Assembly (NCBI RefSeq): GCF_001190925.1
Contig: NZ_CP011072.1
Span: 1,426,001 to 1,490,000 of the forward strand
Direction of reading: 5' to 3'
Source: Azoarcus sp. CIB
GTDB lineage: Bacteria > Pseudomonadota > Gammaproteobacteria > Burkholderiales > Rhodocyclaceae
Length of the DNA: 64,000 bases
Part shown: piece by piece, positions 27,848-36,732 of the stretch
Layout of the letters: every line of letters begins with the position of its first letter
Numbering within the stretch: the first letter of the stretch is position 1
Translations under genes and position numbers: made by a program
The notes under the pieces: model-generated
Seen by the model: the letters and a program-made list of their open reading frames with translations, nothing else
Database searches by the model: none
What the model was told of the DNA's origin: nothing

Positions 27848-27856
27848 GGAGCCTTG

Positions 27857-29386
27857 ATGCGCATTGCCATTGTCTTTGACGACCGGGTCGGCATTGCCCA
27901 TGAGATCCTGGCGGAACTCGCGCGGCGCTCGCTCAATGTCACGGCCGTCGAGGTCGAGCCACCGCACATCTACATCGAGGCCCCGGCGCTGGATCAAGCC
28001 GGACTCATCAAGTTGCGCAGCCAGTTGCTGCAGATCGCCGGTGTGCGCACCGTCGACGTCGTCGCCATGCTCCCCGGCGCGCAACGGCGCTTGTATCTGG
28101 ACGCCCTGCTGGCCTCGCAGGCCGATCCGGTGTTCGCCGTCGATGCGAAGGGGCGCGTGATCGTCGCCAACGGCGCCGCCGTCACGGCAAGCGGAATGTC
28201 CGAAGCCGAATTGCGGGCGAGCTCGATGCAGCAACTGATCGGCGATCCGGGACTGCTGGATGCGCTCGTCGACGGGGGTTACCACCTGCCGGTGCGCGAG
28301 ATTGATCTCAACGGCGAGCCGTACATGCTGGAGACTCTGCCCCTGCACGAAACGGGCGGTCGGGTGGCGGGTGCCGTGATGACCCTCCACGCCCCCACTC
28401 GCATGGGCGAACGCCTGAGCGCGCTGCAGAATTACGATGCGGGCGGTTTCGAAGCCATCCTCGGCAATTCGGCGGAGATCGACCTGCTCAAACAGCGCGC
28501 GGCGCGCATGGCGCTCGTCGATGCCCCGCTGCTGATCACCGGCGAAACCGGCACCGGCAAGGAGCTGCTCGCCCACGCGTGCCATGCCGGCAGCAGTCGC
28601 AGCGCCGAGCCTTTCTTTGCGCTGAACTGCGCCGCGCTTCCGGAGAACCTCGCCGAAAGCGAGCTGTTCGGCTATTCGCCGGGCGCCTTCACCGGCGCTT
28701 TGCGCGGCGGCAAACCCGGCCTGCTCGAACTGGCGGACGGGGGCACGGTGTTTCTCGACGAGATCGGCGAAATGTCGCCCTACCTGCAGGCCAAGCTGCT
28801 CCGCTTCCTCAACGACGGCAGCTTCCGGCGGGTCGGCGGCGATCGTGAAATCAAGGTGAACGTCCGCATCATCAGCGCCACCCACCGCGCGCTCGAAGAC
28901 ATGGTGGCCACCGGTCATTTTCGGCAGGATCTGCTCTTTCGACTGAATGTGCTGACGCTGCACATGCCGCCGTTGCGCGAACGGCCCGGCGATATCCTCC
29001 CGCTTGCCCAGTTCTTCCTGGCGCGCGCCTGCGCACAGGCGGGGCGCCCCTTGATGCGCCTGTCGTCGGCAGCGTGCGCCGCCTTGCTGGCGAGCACCTG
29101 GCCCGGCAATGTCAGACAGCTCCAGAACGTGATTTTCCGGACGGTGACGATGACCGAACGGCTCGTGATTGCCGCGGCCGACCTCGAGCTCGCCCACGCG
29201 GCGAACCCCGCGGGACGGGATGCGGACAGGGAAGTCACGACGCTTGACGAGGCTGTCGCGGGCTTCGAGAAGAACTTGCTGCAACACCTTTACCGCGATT
29301 TCCCTTCCAGCCGGCGACTTGCCAAGCGCCTTGGTGCGTCGCATTCGGCCATCGCCGCCCGCCTGCGCCGCTACGGCATTGGGTAG
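27857..29386 (+). CDS. TyrR/PhhR-type sigma54-dependent regulator (ACT-PAS-AAA+-HTH)
   Basis: 509 aa in the TyrR order: ACT-like domain (residues 1-70, FDDRVGIAHEILAELARRSLNV), PAS (about 80-160), AAA+ domain with GETGTGKE (~229), ESELFGYSPGAFTGA (GAFTGA 276-281, the sigma54-contact loop), the Walker B GGTVFLDEIGEM, and a C-terminal TyrR helix-turn-helix (SSRRLAKRLGASHSAIAARLRRYG). Unlike E. coli TyrR it keeps GAFTGA, so it should activate sigma54 promoters; one lies upstream of the divergent symporter. ATG 27857 has CAGGAG ~5 nt upstream. A truncated paralogue is at 40435. Confidence 0.9.
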   Translation: MRIAIVFDDRVGIAHEILAELARRSLNVTAVEVEPPHIYIEAPALDQAGLIKLRSQLLQIAGVRTVDVVAMLPGAQRRLYLDALLASQADPVFAVDAKGRVIVANGAAVTASGMSEAELRASSMQQLIGDPGLLDALVDGGYHLPVREIDLNGEPYMLETLPLHETGGRVAGAVMTLHAPTRMGERLSALQNYDAGGFEAILGNSAEIDLLKQRAARMALVDAPLLITGETGTGKELLAHACHAGSSRSAEPFFALNCAALPENLAESELFGYSPGAFTGALRGGKPGLLELADGGTVFLDEIGEMSPYLQAKLLRFLNDGSFRRVGGDREIKVNVRIISATHRALEDMVATGHFRQDLLFRLNVLTLHMPPLRERPGDILPLAQFFLARACAQAGRPLMRLSSAACAALLASTWPGNVRQLQNVIFRTVTMTERLVIAAADLELAHAANPAGRDADREVTTLDEAVAGFEKNLLQHLYRDFPSSRRLAKRLGASHSAIAARLRRYGIG

Positions 29387-29484
29387 TAGTCCAACGGACT
29401 GCTGGCGCGATTTTTTTGTGCTATGCCACATAAACGGCGTGCCTCGTCGTGTGAAGGTCTCCGCCCGCCGGAAGGAGAGCACGT

Positions 29485-30300
29485 ATGTCGCATCCGTTCG
29501 ACCCAGGCTATGTCGCCGAACCCTTCCTGACGCTCTGCTCGGACTACCCCGGGGTGGATGTCTATCCGTCCGACCAGTTCCGAACCGAGTGGGGGCCGAT
29601 CTTCCATCGCGGACGGCTCGACGGCACCGCCCGCATCCTTGTCATCGGTCAGGACCCCGCGCAGCACGAAACGGTCATCCGCCGCATCATGGTCGGCGAG
29701 GCCGGACGGCGCGTGCAGGGCCTGCTGCGCAAGCTCGGCGTCACGCGAAGCTACGTGTTCATCAACACTTACCTCTACAGCGTCTATGGCAGCGTCAAGG
29801 CCCGCACGCGCAAGGATCCGCGGCTCGTCGATTACCGTAACCGCTGGTTCCACGCCCTGCTGAGCGGCGGCCGCATCGAGGTGGTGCTGGCATTCGGCCG
29901 CGTAGCCGACGAGGCGTGGCGTTTCTGGAAGGCGACCCCGGCGGGCGAGTCGATCGAAGTCGGCTATGCGGCACTGACCCACCCCACGCAGCCGGAAAGC
30001 GCCTCGGATGGCAACAGGGCAAAGTTGGCGGAAGCGACCACGGCGTTGCTGCGCAACTGGAACAAGGCCCTGCTGGCGGTCGCGCCGCGCGTGCAGCACC
30101 CGGACGGGCCGACGCCGCTGGTTCTGTACGGCGAAGCCTGGGCGGGGGAGGACCGCATCGGTATCCCCGAATTCGATTTCCCCGCCGGGTTGCCCGCCTG
30201 GATGCGCGAACAGGACGGCTGGGCGCGGCGCGTCGGTCCCGACGATCTCGCCAAGCGGCGCAACATCACGATCAGGATTCCCAAGGGAGTCGTCACATGA
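29485..30300 (+). CDS. Uracil-DNA glycosylase superfamily-like protein
   Basis: 271-aa soluble protein. LVIGQDPAQHETVIRRIMVG at ~52-71 resembles UDG motif 1 (GQDP plus an acidic residue), INTYLYSVYG follows where the superfamily has its base-binding strand, LAFGRVADEAW fits the central strand, and LTHPTQPE stands at the place of the HPS/P motif. It could excise damaged bases or be a non-canonical family member; the motif differences mean the substrate is open. Its last codon overlaps the next gene by 4 nt (ATGA), so both are made together. GGAG precedes ATG 29485. Confidence 0.65.
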   Translation: MSHPFDPGYVAEPFLTLCSDYPGVDVYPSDQFRTEWGPIFHRGRLDGTARILVIGQDPAQHETVIRRIMVGEAGRRVQGLLRKLGVTRSYVFINTYLYSVYGSVKARTRKDPRLVDYRNRWFHALLSGGRIEVVLAFGRVADEAWRFWKATPAGESIEVGYAALTHPTQPESASDGNRAKLAEATTALLRNWNKALLAVAPRVQHPDGPTPLVLYGEAWAGEDRIGIPEFDFPAGLPAWMREQDGWARRVGPDDLAKRRNITIRIPKGVVT

Positions 30301-32063
30301 CCGGCATCCCGCGGCGCTGGTATCCGCTCGCCGGAACCGAGCCGCCCCCTTCCGCCCGCGCGCCGATGCCGGTCGCAAGGGGAGCAGGGCCGATCGACCT
30401 CCCGACCGGCCCGAAAGTCGCGCTCGCCGGTCGCGTCGTGACGATGGACGACGCATTTACGGTCAGGGCGAACGCCATTGTCTACATCGACTGCGGCGCC
30501 ATCGTCGCCGTGCAGGACCGCGCCCAGCCCGCACCGGCCGGTTTCGACGGCGTCGCGCCTGTCGCCACGCGCGGCACGCTCTATCCGGGCCTGATCGAAC
30601 TGCACAACCACCTCGCCTACAACGCGCTGCCGTTATGGGCGCCGGTGCCCAGGCGTTTCCAGCATCGCGGCCAGTGGCCCGATCATCCCGACTATCGCCG
30701 GCTGATCAGCGGTCCGATGACCGTCGTCGGCAGCTACCGCGACGCCGAAGGCAAAGCCGCGCTGCTCGCGCCGCTCGTGCGCTACGTCGAGTGCAAGTGC
30801 CTGCTCGGCGGGGTGACGACCAGCCAGGGGATCATGCTCAACAGCAACGCTGGCATACGGCGCTACTACCGCGGCCTGCTGCGCAATGTCGAGCAGACCG
30901 ACGACCCCGAGCTGCCAGAAGCGCAGGCGCGCATCCCCGACATCGATGCCCGCGATGCCGCCTGGTTCCTGGCCCGGCTCAACAAGGAAGACAGCTGCTT
31001 CCTCCTTCATGTCAGCGAAGGCGTGACCCCGCCGGATACGCCCGACTCCATCGCCCGCCGCCATTTCCTCGCGCTCCAGGTCGCGCCCGACCTATGGGCC
31101 ATCAACGACCGCCTCGCCGCCATCCACGCGGCCGGCCTCCTGCCGGAAGACTTCGAAGTGCTCGGGCGGCATGGGGGTGCGATGGTCTGGTCGCCCTTCA
31201 GCAACCTCCTGCTGTACGGCGCGACCGCCGACGTGAAGGCTGCCCGCCAGGCGAACGTGCGCATCGGCCTAGGCAGCGACTGGTCCCCCTCGGGCAGCAA
31301 GAACCTGATGGGCGAACTGAAGGTCGCGTGGCTCTATTCCCGGCACATGCTCGATGGCCTCTTCGACGCGCGCGACCTCGTCGCGATGGCGACGCGCGAA
31401 GCTGCCGCGATCCTCAAGTGGGACAAGGCGCTCGGCACGCTGGAGCCCGGCAGGCGCGCCGATCTCCTCGTCATCGACGGCACGGCCGGCGACCCCTACG
31501 AAGCGCTCGTGAAGGCGAAGGAGACGTCGATCCGGCTCGTCATGGTCAATGGCCTTGCCCGCTACGGCACACCCGGCATGATGCGCGCGCTCGGCGCCGA
31601 GGGCGAAAGGCTGCGCGTCGGCGGCAGGCTCCGCTGCCTGAACCTGACCCTGACGCAGCCAACGGCCGATCCCGATGTCGCCGCCGTGTCGCTGAAACAA
31701 GCCTGCCGCAGCCTGCGAGCCGCCTTCCGCAACCTGCCCGCCCTCGCGCGTGAAGTCGAAACGCCGAGGCCGCGGAACGCCCTGCGGAGCGCGTCCGAAC
31801 CCGTCGTCTGGTCACTCGCCCTCGACGAAATCGAGGCCACGGACATCAACCTCCGCCCGCGCCTGCCATTCAGCGGCCCCGACGACTTCACCGGCCCCGA
31901 CCGCATCTCCCCACGCGCCGCCGCGGCGCCCCTGTCGACGATCCTCCAGCCCATCGCCCTCGATCCGCTCACCGTCGCGGACGACCCCAATTTCCTGGCG
32001 GAGATCGCGAATCAACCCAACGTGCCGGAGGCGGTCCGTACGGGGCTGGCGGCTCTCTATTGA
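30297..32063 (+). CDS. Amidohydrolase family protein with C-terminal extension
   Basis: 588 aa. The metal-dependent hydrolase core runs from the composite beta-sandwich start (VALAGRVVTMDDAF) through ELHNHLAYNA (His103-x-His105), LLHVSEG, and the metal-binding Asp in LGSDWSPSGSKN, to GRRADLLVIDGT. This is the chlorohydrolase/cytosine-deaminase-like subgroup. Beyond residue ~440 there is a ~145-residue extension of unknown role. It is translationally coupled to the UDG-like gene (4-nt overlap), which suggests action on bases or nucleosides (inference). A decayed copy of its 3' end lies at 32974-33051. Confidence 0.8.
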   Translation: MTGIPRRWYPLAGTEPPPSARAPMPVARGAGPIDLPTGPKVALAGRVVTMDDAFTVRANAIVYIDCGAIVAVQDRAQPAPAGFDGVAPVATRGTLYPGLIELHNHLAYNALPLWAPVPRRFQHRGQWPDHPDYRRLISGPMTVVGSYRDAEGKAALLAPLVRYVECKCLLGGVTTSQGIMLNSNAGIRRYYRGLLRNVEQTDDPELPEAQARIPDIDARDAAWFLARLNKEDSCFLLHVSEGVTPPDTPDSIARRHFLALQVAPDLWAINDRLAAIHAAGLLPEDFEVLGRHGGAMVWSPFSNLLLYGATADVKAARQANVRIGLGSDWSPSGSKNLMGELKVAWLYSRHMLDGLFDARDLVAMATREAAAILKWDKALGTLEPGRRADLLVIDGTAGDPYEALVKAKETSIRLVMVNGLARYGTPGMMRALGAEGERLRVGGRLRCLNLTLTQPTADPDVAAVSLKQACRSLRAAFRNLPALAREVETPRPRNALRSASEPVVWSLALDEIEATDINLRPRLPFSGPDDFTGPDRISPRAAAAPLSTILQPIALDPLTVADDPNFLAEIANQPNVPEAVRTGLAALY

Positions 32064-32206
32064 TGGGGGAGGCGAGCCGAATACGCACGTCGGCGCTTCG
32101 AGCCCATCGTGCTTGAGCCGATCTGTGGCCCAGCGTACAGACTCGTTCCATCACGGCGAATATGCTCGCGGACGTAGTGACAGACAACTGTTCAATGGAG
32201 TTCTCC

Positions 32207-32440
32207 ATGGCGAAATGCGACGCGTGCGGCAATGACTACGACAAGTCTTTTCAAGTGGTGGCGCAGGGGAAGACCCATACCTTCGACAGCTTTGAATGCG
32301 CGATTCATACGCTCGCACCGAAATGCGCGCATTGTGGCGTGCGCATCATCGGGCACGGCCTGGAGAAGGGCGACCGGATGTTCTGCTGCGATCACTGCGC
32401 TGAAGGCGCTGGTGTGACCGAACTACGCGACCGCGCCTGA
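32207..32440 (+). CDS. Small zinc-ribbon protein
   Basis: 77 aa with CDACG, a lone FECAIHTL, CAHCG and FCCDHCAEG, together forming one or two Cys4 zinc sites. The pattern resembles short prokaryotic metallothionein/zinc-ribbon hypotheticals. ATG 32207 is 6 nt after GGAG; ATG 32162 and 32195 are in-frame alternatives with poorer spacing. It lies between the amidohydrolase and the CBS gene, about 55 nt before the latter. Confidence 0.65.
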   Translation: MAKCDACGNDYDKSFQVVAQGKTHTFDSFECAIHTLAPKCAHCGVRIIGHGLEKGDRMFCCDHCAEGAGVTELRDRA

Positions 32441-32494
32441 TCATCACGCAAGTGAGGCGCTTTCATCGAAAGACTAGATGCCAGGAGAATGAAC

Positions 32495-32911
32495 ATGCAC
32501 CAGTTACGAGACCTCATGAGTCGCGACGTCAAGGTCATCAATCCCGACATGACCATCAGGCAGGCCGCAGCAACCATGCGCGATGAGGGCTTCGGCATGA
32601 TGCCGGTTGGGGAAAACGATCGCATGATTGGAACGATCTCGGATCGGGACATCGCGATACGCGCTGTCGCCGAGGGTAAGGACTCCAGCACCAAGGTTCG
32701 CGATGTAATGTCCGACGGCGTTGCGTGGGCCTTCGAGGACGAATCAGTCGACCAGGCCGTCAAGATCATGAGCGAGCGCCAAGTCAGGCGTCTGCCGATC
32801 GTTGACCGGGAAAAGCGATTGGTGGGAATCGTGTCGCTCGGCGATTTTGCGGTCCAGCGTACCGAAATCAAGCCCGCTGCCGAAGCGCTTGCCGAAATTT
32901 CCAAACCATAA
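32495..32911 (+). CDS. CBS-domain-pair protein
   Basis: 138 aa made of two CBS repeats: LMSRDVKVINPDMTIRQAAATM to ISDRDIAIRAV, then VMSDGVAWAFEDESVDQAVKIM to IVSLGDFAV. Probably an AMP/ATP- or SAM-type ligand sensor. ATG 32495 is 7 nt after CAGGAG; ATG 32489 is too close to the ribosome site. It is diverged from the CBS protein at 25627. Confidence 0.82.
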   Translation: MHQLRDLMSRDVKVINPDMTIRQAAATMRDEGFGMMPVGENDRMIGTISDRDIAIRAVAEGKDSSTKVRDVMSDGVAWAFEDESVDQAVKIMSERQVRRLPIVDREKRLVGIVSLGDFAVQRTEIKPAAEALAEISKP

Positions 32912-32973
32912 CGCGACCAGGCCAAAACACGACGCGGGACGGAAATAGGGGGCAGGGACGGAAACAGGGGCCA

Positions 32974-33051
32974 CTCACCGTGGCGGACGATCGGGATTTC
33001 CTCGCGGACTAGCGGAACTCTATTGATGGCGGAGGCGAGCCGAATACACAC
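32974..33051 (+). pseudogene. Decayed duplicate of the amidohydrolase 3' end
   Basis: This stretch matches the end of the amidohydrolase gene and its downstream flank (31968-32088). CTCACCGT-GCGGACGA and TTTCCT-GCGGA align first, then an internal block of about 45 nt is missing, then CTCTATTGATG-GGAGGCGAG and CCGAATAC-CAC align, including the stop codon. It is preceded by a short repeat (GGGACGGAAA-AGGGG, two units, 32937-32970). It is a remnant of a second copy. Confidence 0.7.
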
Positions 33052-33060
33052 TCCGTCCCG

Positions 33061-33498
33061 ATGAGACCTGATTGCAATACAGTCATGGAAGGCATGAATC
33101 CCTATCCCCTCCGACAGCTGCCCGGCAGCGACCTGCGCAAGGCGCTGGAATCGGCCGTCAGCGAGCAACCCGGCGGCCCGGCCGTCGTCCTCTCCGGCAT
33201 CGGCAGCCTGATCGACGCAAAACTCCGCTTCGCCGGCCACCACACCGCAACGAGCATCCCCGGCCCGTCCGAAATCCTCACGCTTGCCGGCAGCCTCGCG
33301 GAAAATGGCGCGCATCTGCACATGTCCATCTCGACGCCCGACGGGCGGGTCATCGGCGGACACGTCGTCTATGGGAACACGGTGCGAACGACTGCCGAGG
33401 TCTTGCTGGCCCCATTGCCGGGTTGGGTGCTCCAGCGCGAACCGTACGCTTCGACGGGGTATGACGAACTGGTGGTTCGCCGGCGCGTCGAGGAGTGA
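33061..33498 (+). CDS. PPC (DUF296) domain DNA-binding-like protein
   Basis: Up to 145 aa, essentially one PPC/DUF296 domain: YPLRQLPGSDLRKALE, PAVVLSGIGSLIDAKLRFA, PSEILTLAGSLAENGAHLHMSISTPDGRVIGGHVV and AEVLLAPLPGW. Bacterial members are trimeric, with unclear function. Start choice is uncertain: ATG 33061, 33085 and 33094 are all in frame and none has a well-spaced ribosome site; homologues usually begin near MNPYPL (33094). Last gene before the lower-GC RADAR locus. Confidence 0.75.
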   Translation: MRPDCNTVMEGMNPYPLRQLPGSDLRKALESAVSEQPGGPAVVLSGIGSLIDAKLRFAGHHTATSIPGPSEILTLAGSLAENGAHLHMSISTPDGRVIGGHVVYGNTVRTTAEVLLAPLPGWVLQREPYASTGYDELVVRRRVEE

Positions 33499-33987
33499 CG
33501 CATGGTGGAGCTGTCAATCGGTCGACAGCAAGGTGACTATGGCTCTTCCCATCTTCCGTGATCCTTGTGTCGAGGGCTGAAGGCAGCCGCGACTAGTCCT
33601 TGCTCGTTTGCTCAAGCCGTTCACCGGCCGGCGGGTCCGACCATGTTGCTGCCGCTCGTGAATGCGCAGCCTCCGTCGAGTCATCGGCCTGTGCCGACGG
33701 TCAGCGCGAGGCTTCAGCGGGCACCACAGGCAGGTTACGGGCGCCAGTCTTGAACTCGCACTTCCGGCCACAACCGGCCGGCGAATTTCTCTCCCCAACG
33801 GTCATTCGAGAGGCTGCTTCGCTCTGAAACCTGCCGGATCGCCTACGGTAGCAGCTTCGCCGCAGCAGTCTTTCTACAGCTGGGTGAATTATTTTGCGGC
33901 TTATCGGCTCGTTTTTGCGCTTCATCTCACTATTTCATACGCGCAACGCATTAAAATCCTAAAATTCACCTTACCAGCCAGTACACC
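33499..33987. other. Gene-poor left flank of the RADAR locus
   Basis: 489 nt without a supported gene. The last ~110 nt are clearly AT-richer (runs near 33885-33965) and should hold the rdrA promoter; TAAAAT (33952-33957) could be a -10, but I see no good -35. The middle (33760-33860) resembles non-coding accessory spacer sequence. Confidence 0.35.
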
Positions 33988-36732
33988 GTGACCGATAACT
34001 CCAAGCTCTATATCAGCACCACCCAGCAGGAAACGGCCAGCCTGCCCCACCCGAACACCCTACTGGCCCGGGAGGTCTATGATCGCTTGTACACCCTCAT
34101 CCATGAGGCACAGCGGGAAGCCAGCAAAGCACTGAATGAACCAGACCAGGATTTCGACAGCCGGCGGACCCACAATGCCGTACTGATTGACGGCGCTCGC
34201 GGCACCGGCAAGTCAACGGTACTGGTCAATCTGCCCGCCTACCTAAAGCAGCGAGCGAATGCGTCCCACGACCCGAACCAAGGATTGCCTGAAGTCCAGC
34301 GCAGCCGAGTACGGCAGAACAAGGATTTGCTGGCACGAGTGCACATTCTGAAGCCGGTGGATCCCACCCTGCTGGAAGAACATGACGATCTGTTCCTGCA
34401 CGTGATTGTCGCGGCTGTGCTCAGCGACAGCCAAGTACAGCAAGCCCAGCGCAACGAGTCCAATTACCGCGCAATGCTGCGGGCGCTTGAGGAGCTGGCG
34501 CACGGGCTGGAAAGCGTGGATGCACAAAAGGAAGAGCGCGGGCTGGACAAGCTGCGCAGCTTTATCGGTCACCGGCAGCTCAATAGCAAGGTGCACGCAT
34601 TTTTTGGCAGTGTGCTGACACTGCTGGGCAAAGACTTGCTGGTGCTGACCATTGACGATGTCGACACCTCGCTCGACCGGGCATATGAAAACCTGGAAAT
34701 CGTGCGCCGCTATCTGAACACCCCGCTGGTGTTGCCTATCATCAGCGGCGACCTGGATCTGTATACCGAAGTGATCTGGCGCGAGTTTCACGGCAAGATC
34801 GTCAAGCCCACGCCGAAATATGAAGAAGATCAGGCCAGAAATTTGGCAATCGCACTGGCAAGCGAATACCAGCGCAAAATCCTGCCAGTGACCAACCGCC
34901 TACGCATGCCCGATATTGCCGAATACCTGTGCGATTTTCAAATCGAGCTGCGCAGTCCCAGCGACGAGCAGGGAGGTCAACCGATAGCCTCACTCGGCGC
35001 CTTCCATGCCTGGCTGGAGTGGTTTATTGCCGGCCCGGTCAATGAGCAGGAAAACAGCAGACTTGCGCTGCCCATCCCGTCGATCAGGGCGTTAACACAA
35101 CTGATCCGGCGCTGTGGCCAAGACCGCCTGCTTGAAGTGATGCCAGGAGAGCTGAGCCAAGCACAAAGTGCTCTAGTCGCCAAGCGTATCGGGCAACTGG
35201 CGCCGGGCATTCGTCATGAACTGGTCGACCGATTTGCCGCCGAATATGCTAATGCCACACTAGCCAAAGACCGCGACTTCCGTCCCGCGTACAAGGCCTT
35301 TGCCGACGCATGGGAACTGGAAAAGAAGGGCCATAGCAATGCTGGCAGAGGGATCAGTCCGCACAACACACTGCAATTGAGCCAAAGGCTGCGCGAGCAA
35401 TTCGGCAGCGAATGGGAAGCTGGCCCGACTTGCCTTGTGCTGGAGGCCATACAGCACTGGTATGGTGCAAGCTCGTTCGGCGGCAGCATCCTGGCTACCG
35501 CCTTGTTCCTGCCACTAAGCCATGCCGATGCCGCCTATAAAGACTTCAACAAACCGGACTCACTGGCAAGCTGGAGGAGCGCATTGGTCAACCAACTTCC
35601 CGGCTATTGGCTGGAGGTAATGGGCCACCGGGAGGTGCTGCTGCCCTACCCGCTACCAGAGAGTGGGCGCTGGGGCCGGCTTAACTGGAATGTCACAAAG
35701 TCTGTCAAAGAGCCACAACATCGGTTGCTAATGAAGCTGCTGACTCATCTTAACTATTACAGCGAGTCCGGCCGAGGCACCAAAGTAAATATCGGCCGCC
35801 TGTTCGAGCTGCTAGTTACCAGTCTGGTGCGCGACGTGTCGGCACTGGATTTGGTCAATCTCCTCAATCGAGCGCCGTTCCATTCCACCAGCACGCTGGC
35901 CCCCACCAAAACCCAGAGCACTGCCCAAAATGAAAATAATGAGGATGGAGAAACAGCAGAAGCCGACCTGGATGAACCGCCGATCGATGCCATCAATACG
36001 CTGGTCAATGAAATCCAAGCTTGGCGCAATGAGCACCAGCTAGAGCAGGTGCGTTTCTCACCGTGGCTGGTGTACAACGTGTTCAACAAAGTGTTCAATC
36101 AGGCGCAACTGTTCAACCGCAACCAGCGGATTGAATCCACCGACCTCTATCCCAAGGCTGCCCTCCAGATTGGCCTGCACGCCTTTTACAGCATCTGGTC
36201 GGCCAGCGGCAGCTTTGAAAAGGGGGCCGTGTTCGGTCTGCCGGCCAGTATTGCGACTGTGAACCTGGAGAGGCCTAGCAACTTCGAACAAAACGCCTTG
36301 TTCCGGCAGAACATCCTGCCTTTCTTCCCGCAAGGCGGGATTATTGAGAAAAGCGATGTTGCCAAGTACGGCATGGCGATGCGCGCGCTGACCTATTACC
36401 TTGGAAATCATCCTTTGAGGGAGTGGCTAGAAAAAGCAGTCAATACCCAAGGAAATGTTGATGAACGTACTGCAACAATTGCGACCACCACAACTAACGA
36501 ATTAGCCCCGAACGAACGTGCCAATCGACACCTTCGCAAATTGCTGAAGCTTCCCACCAATACAGCTAATGTAATGCGCAAGAAACTGGAGGCCAGTTTG
36601 CAGTCGCTCTCAGTAGATGAAGCCCAACAAGTCCTCAATGAAATGCATGATCAATATCCTGAAACGGAAGCATTGCGCCGACTGGAAGAAGCCTATGGAA
36701 AGGTTGTCGCTAATTCGTCGCGCGAATCCTGA
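33988..36732 (+). CDS. rdrA: RADAR anti-phage system NTPase RdrA
   Basis: 914-aa P-loop NTPase. Walker A is GARGTGKST (residues 69-77), Walker B LLVLTIDDVD (217-226), followed by a sensor-like LPIISGDLDLY (249-259); the long helical C-terminal part fits RdrA. In known RADAR systems RdrA forms rings that stack on an RdrB shell and are needed for deaminase-based phage defence. It overlaps rdrB by one base (TGATG). The start is GTG 33988 and no Shine-Dalgarno is visible. GC is visibly lower than in neighbours, especially near the 3' end, indicating transfer. The identification rests on the RdrB partner, gene order and length. Confidence 0.88.
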   Translation: MTDNSKLYISTTQQETASLPHPNTLLAREVYDRLYTLIHEAQREASKALNEPDQDFDSRRTHNAVLIDGARGTGKSTVLVNLPAYLKQRANASHDPNQGLPEVQRSRVRQNKDLLARVHILKPVDPTLLEEHDDLFLHVIVAAVLSDSQVQQAQRNESNYRAMLRALEELAHGLESVDAQKEERGLDKLRSFIGHRQLNSKVHAFFGSVLTLLGKDLLVLTIDDVDTSLDRAYENLEIVRRYLNTPLVLPIISGDLDLYTEVIWREFHGKIVKPTPKYEEDQARNLAIALASEYQRKILPVTNRLRMPDIAEYLCDFQIELRSPSDEQGGQPIASLGAFHAWLEWFIAGPVNEQENSRLALPIPSIRALTQLIRRCGQDRLLEVMPGELSQAQSALVAKRIGQLAPGIRHELVDRFAAEYANATLAKDRDFRPAYKAFADAWELEKKGHSNAGRGISPHNTLQLSQRLREQFGSEWEAGPTCLVLEAIQHWYGASSFGGSILATALFLPLSHADAAYKDFNKPDSLASWRSALVNQLPGYWLEVMGHREVLLPYPLPESGRWGRLNWNVTKSVKEPQHRLLMKLLTHLNYYSESGRGTKVNIGRLFELLVTSLVRDVSALDLVNLLNRAPFHSTSTLAPTKTQSTAQNENNEDGETAEADLDEPPIDAINTLVNEIQAWRNEHQLEQVRFSPWLVYNVFNKVFNQAQLFNRNQRIESTDLYPKAALQIGLHAFYSIWSASGSFEKGAVFGLPASIATVNLERPSNFEQNALFRQNILPFFPQGGIIEKSDVAKYGMAMRALTYYLGNHPLREWLEKAVNTQGNVDERTATIATTTTNELAPNERANRHLRKLLKLPTNTANVMRKKLEASLQSLSVDEAQQVLNEMHDQYPETEALRRLEEAYGKVVANSSRES

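Noticed and set aside
33760-33860. Possible integrase attachment site or insertion sequence at the left RADAR flank
   Set aside because: No transposase or integrase fragment, no matching direct repeat at the right flank, and no clear terminal inverted repeats could be found by eye.
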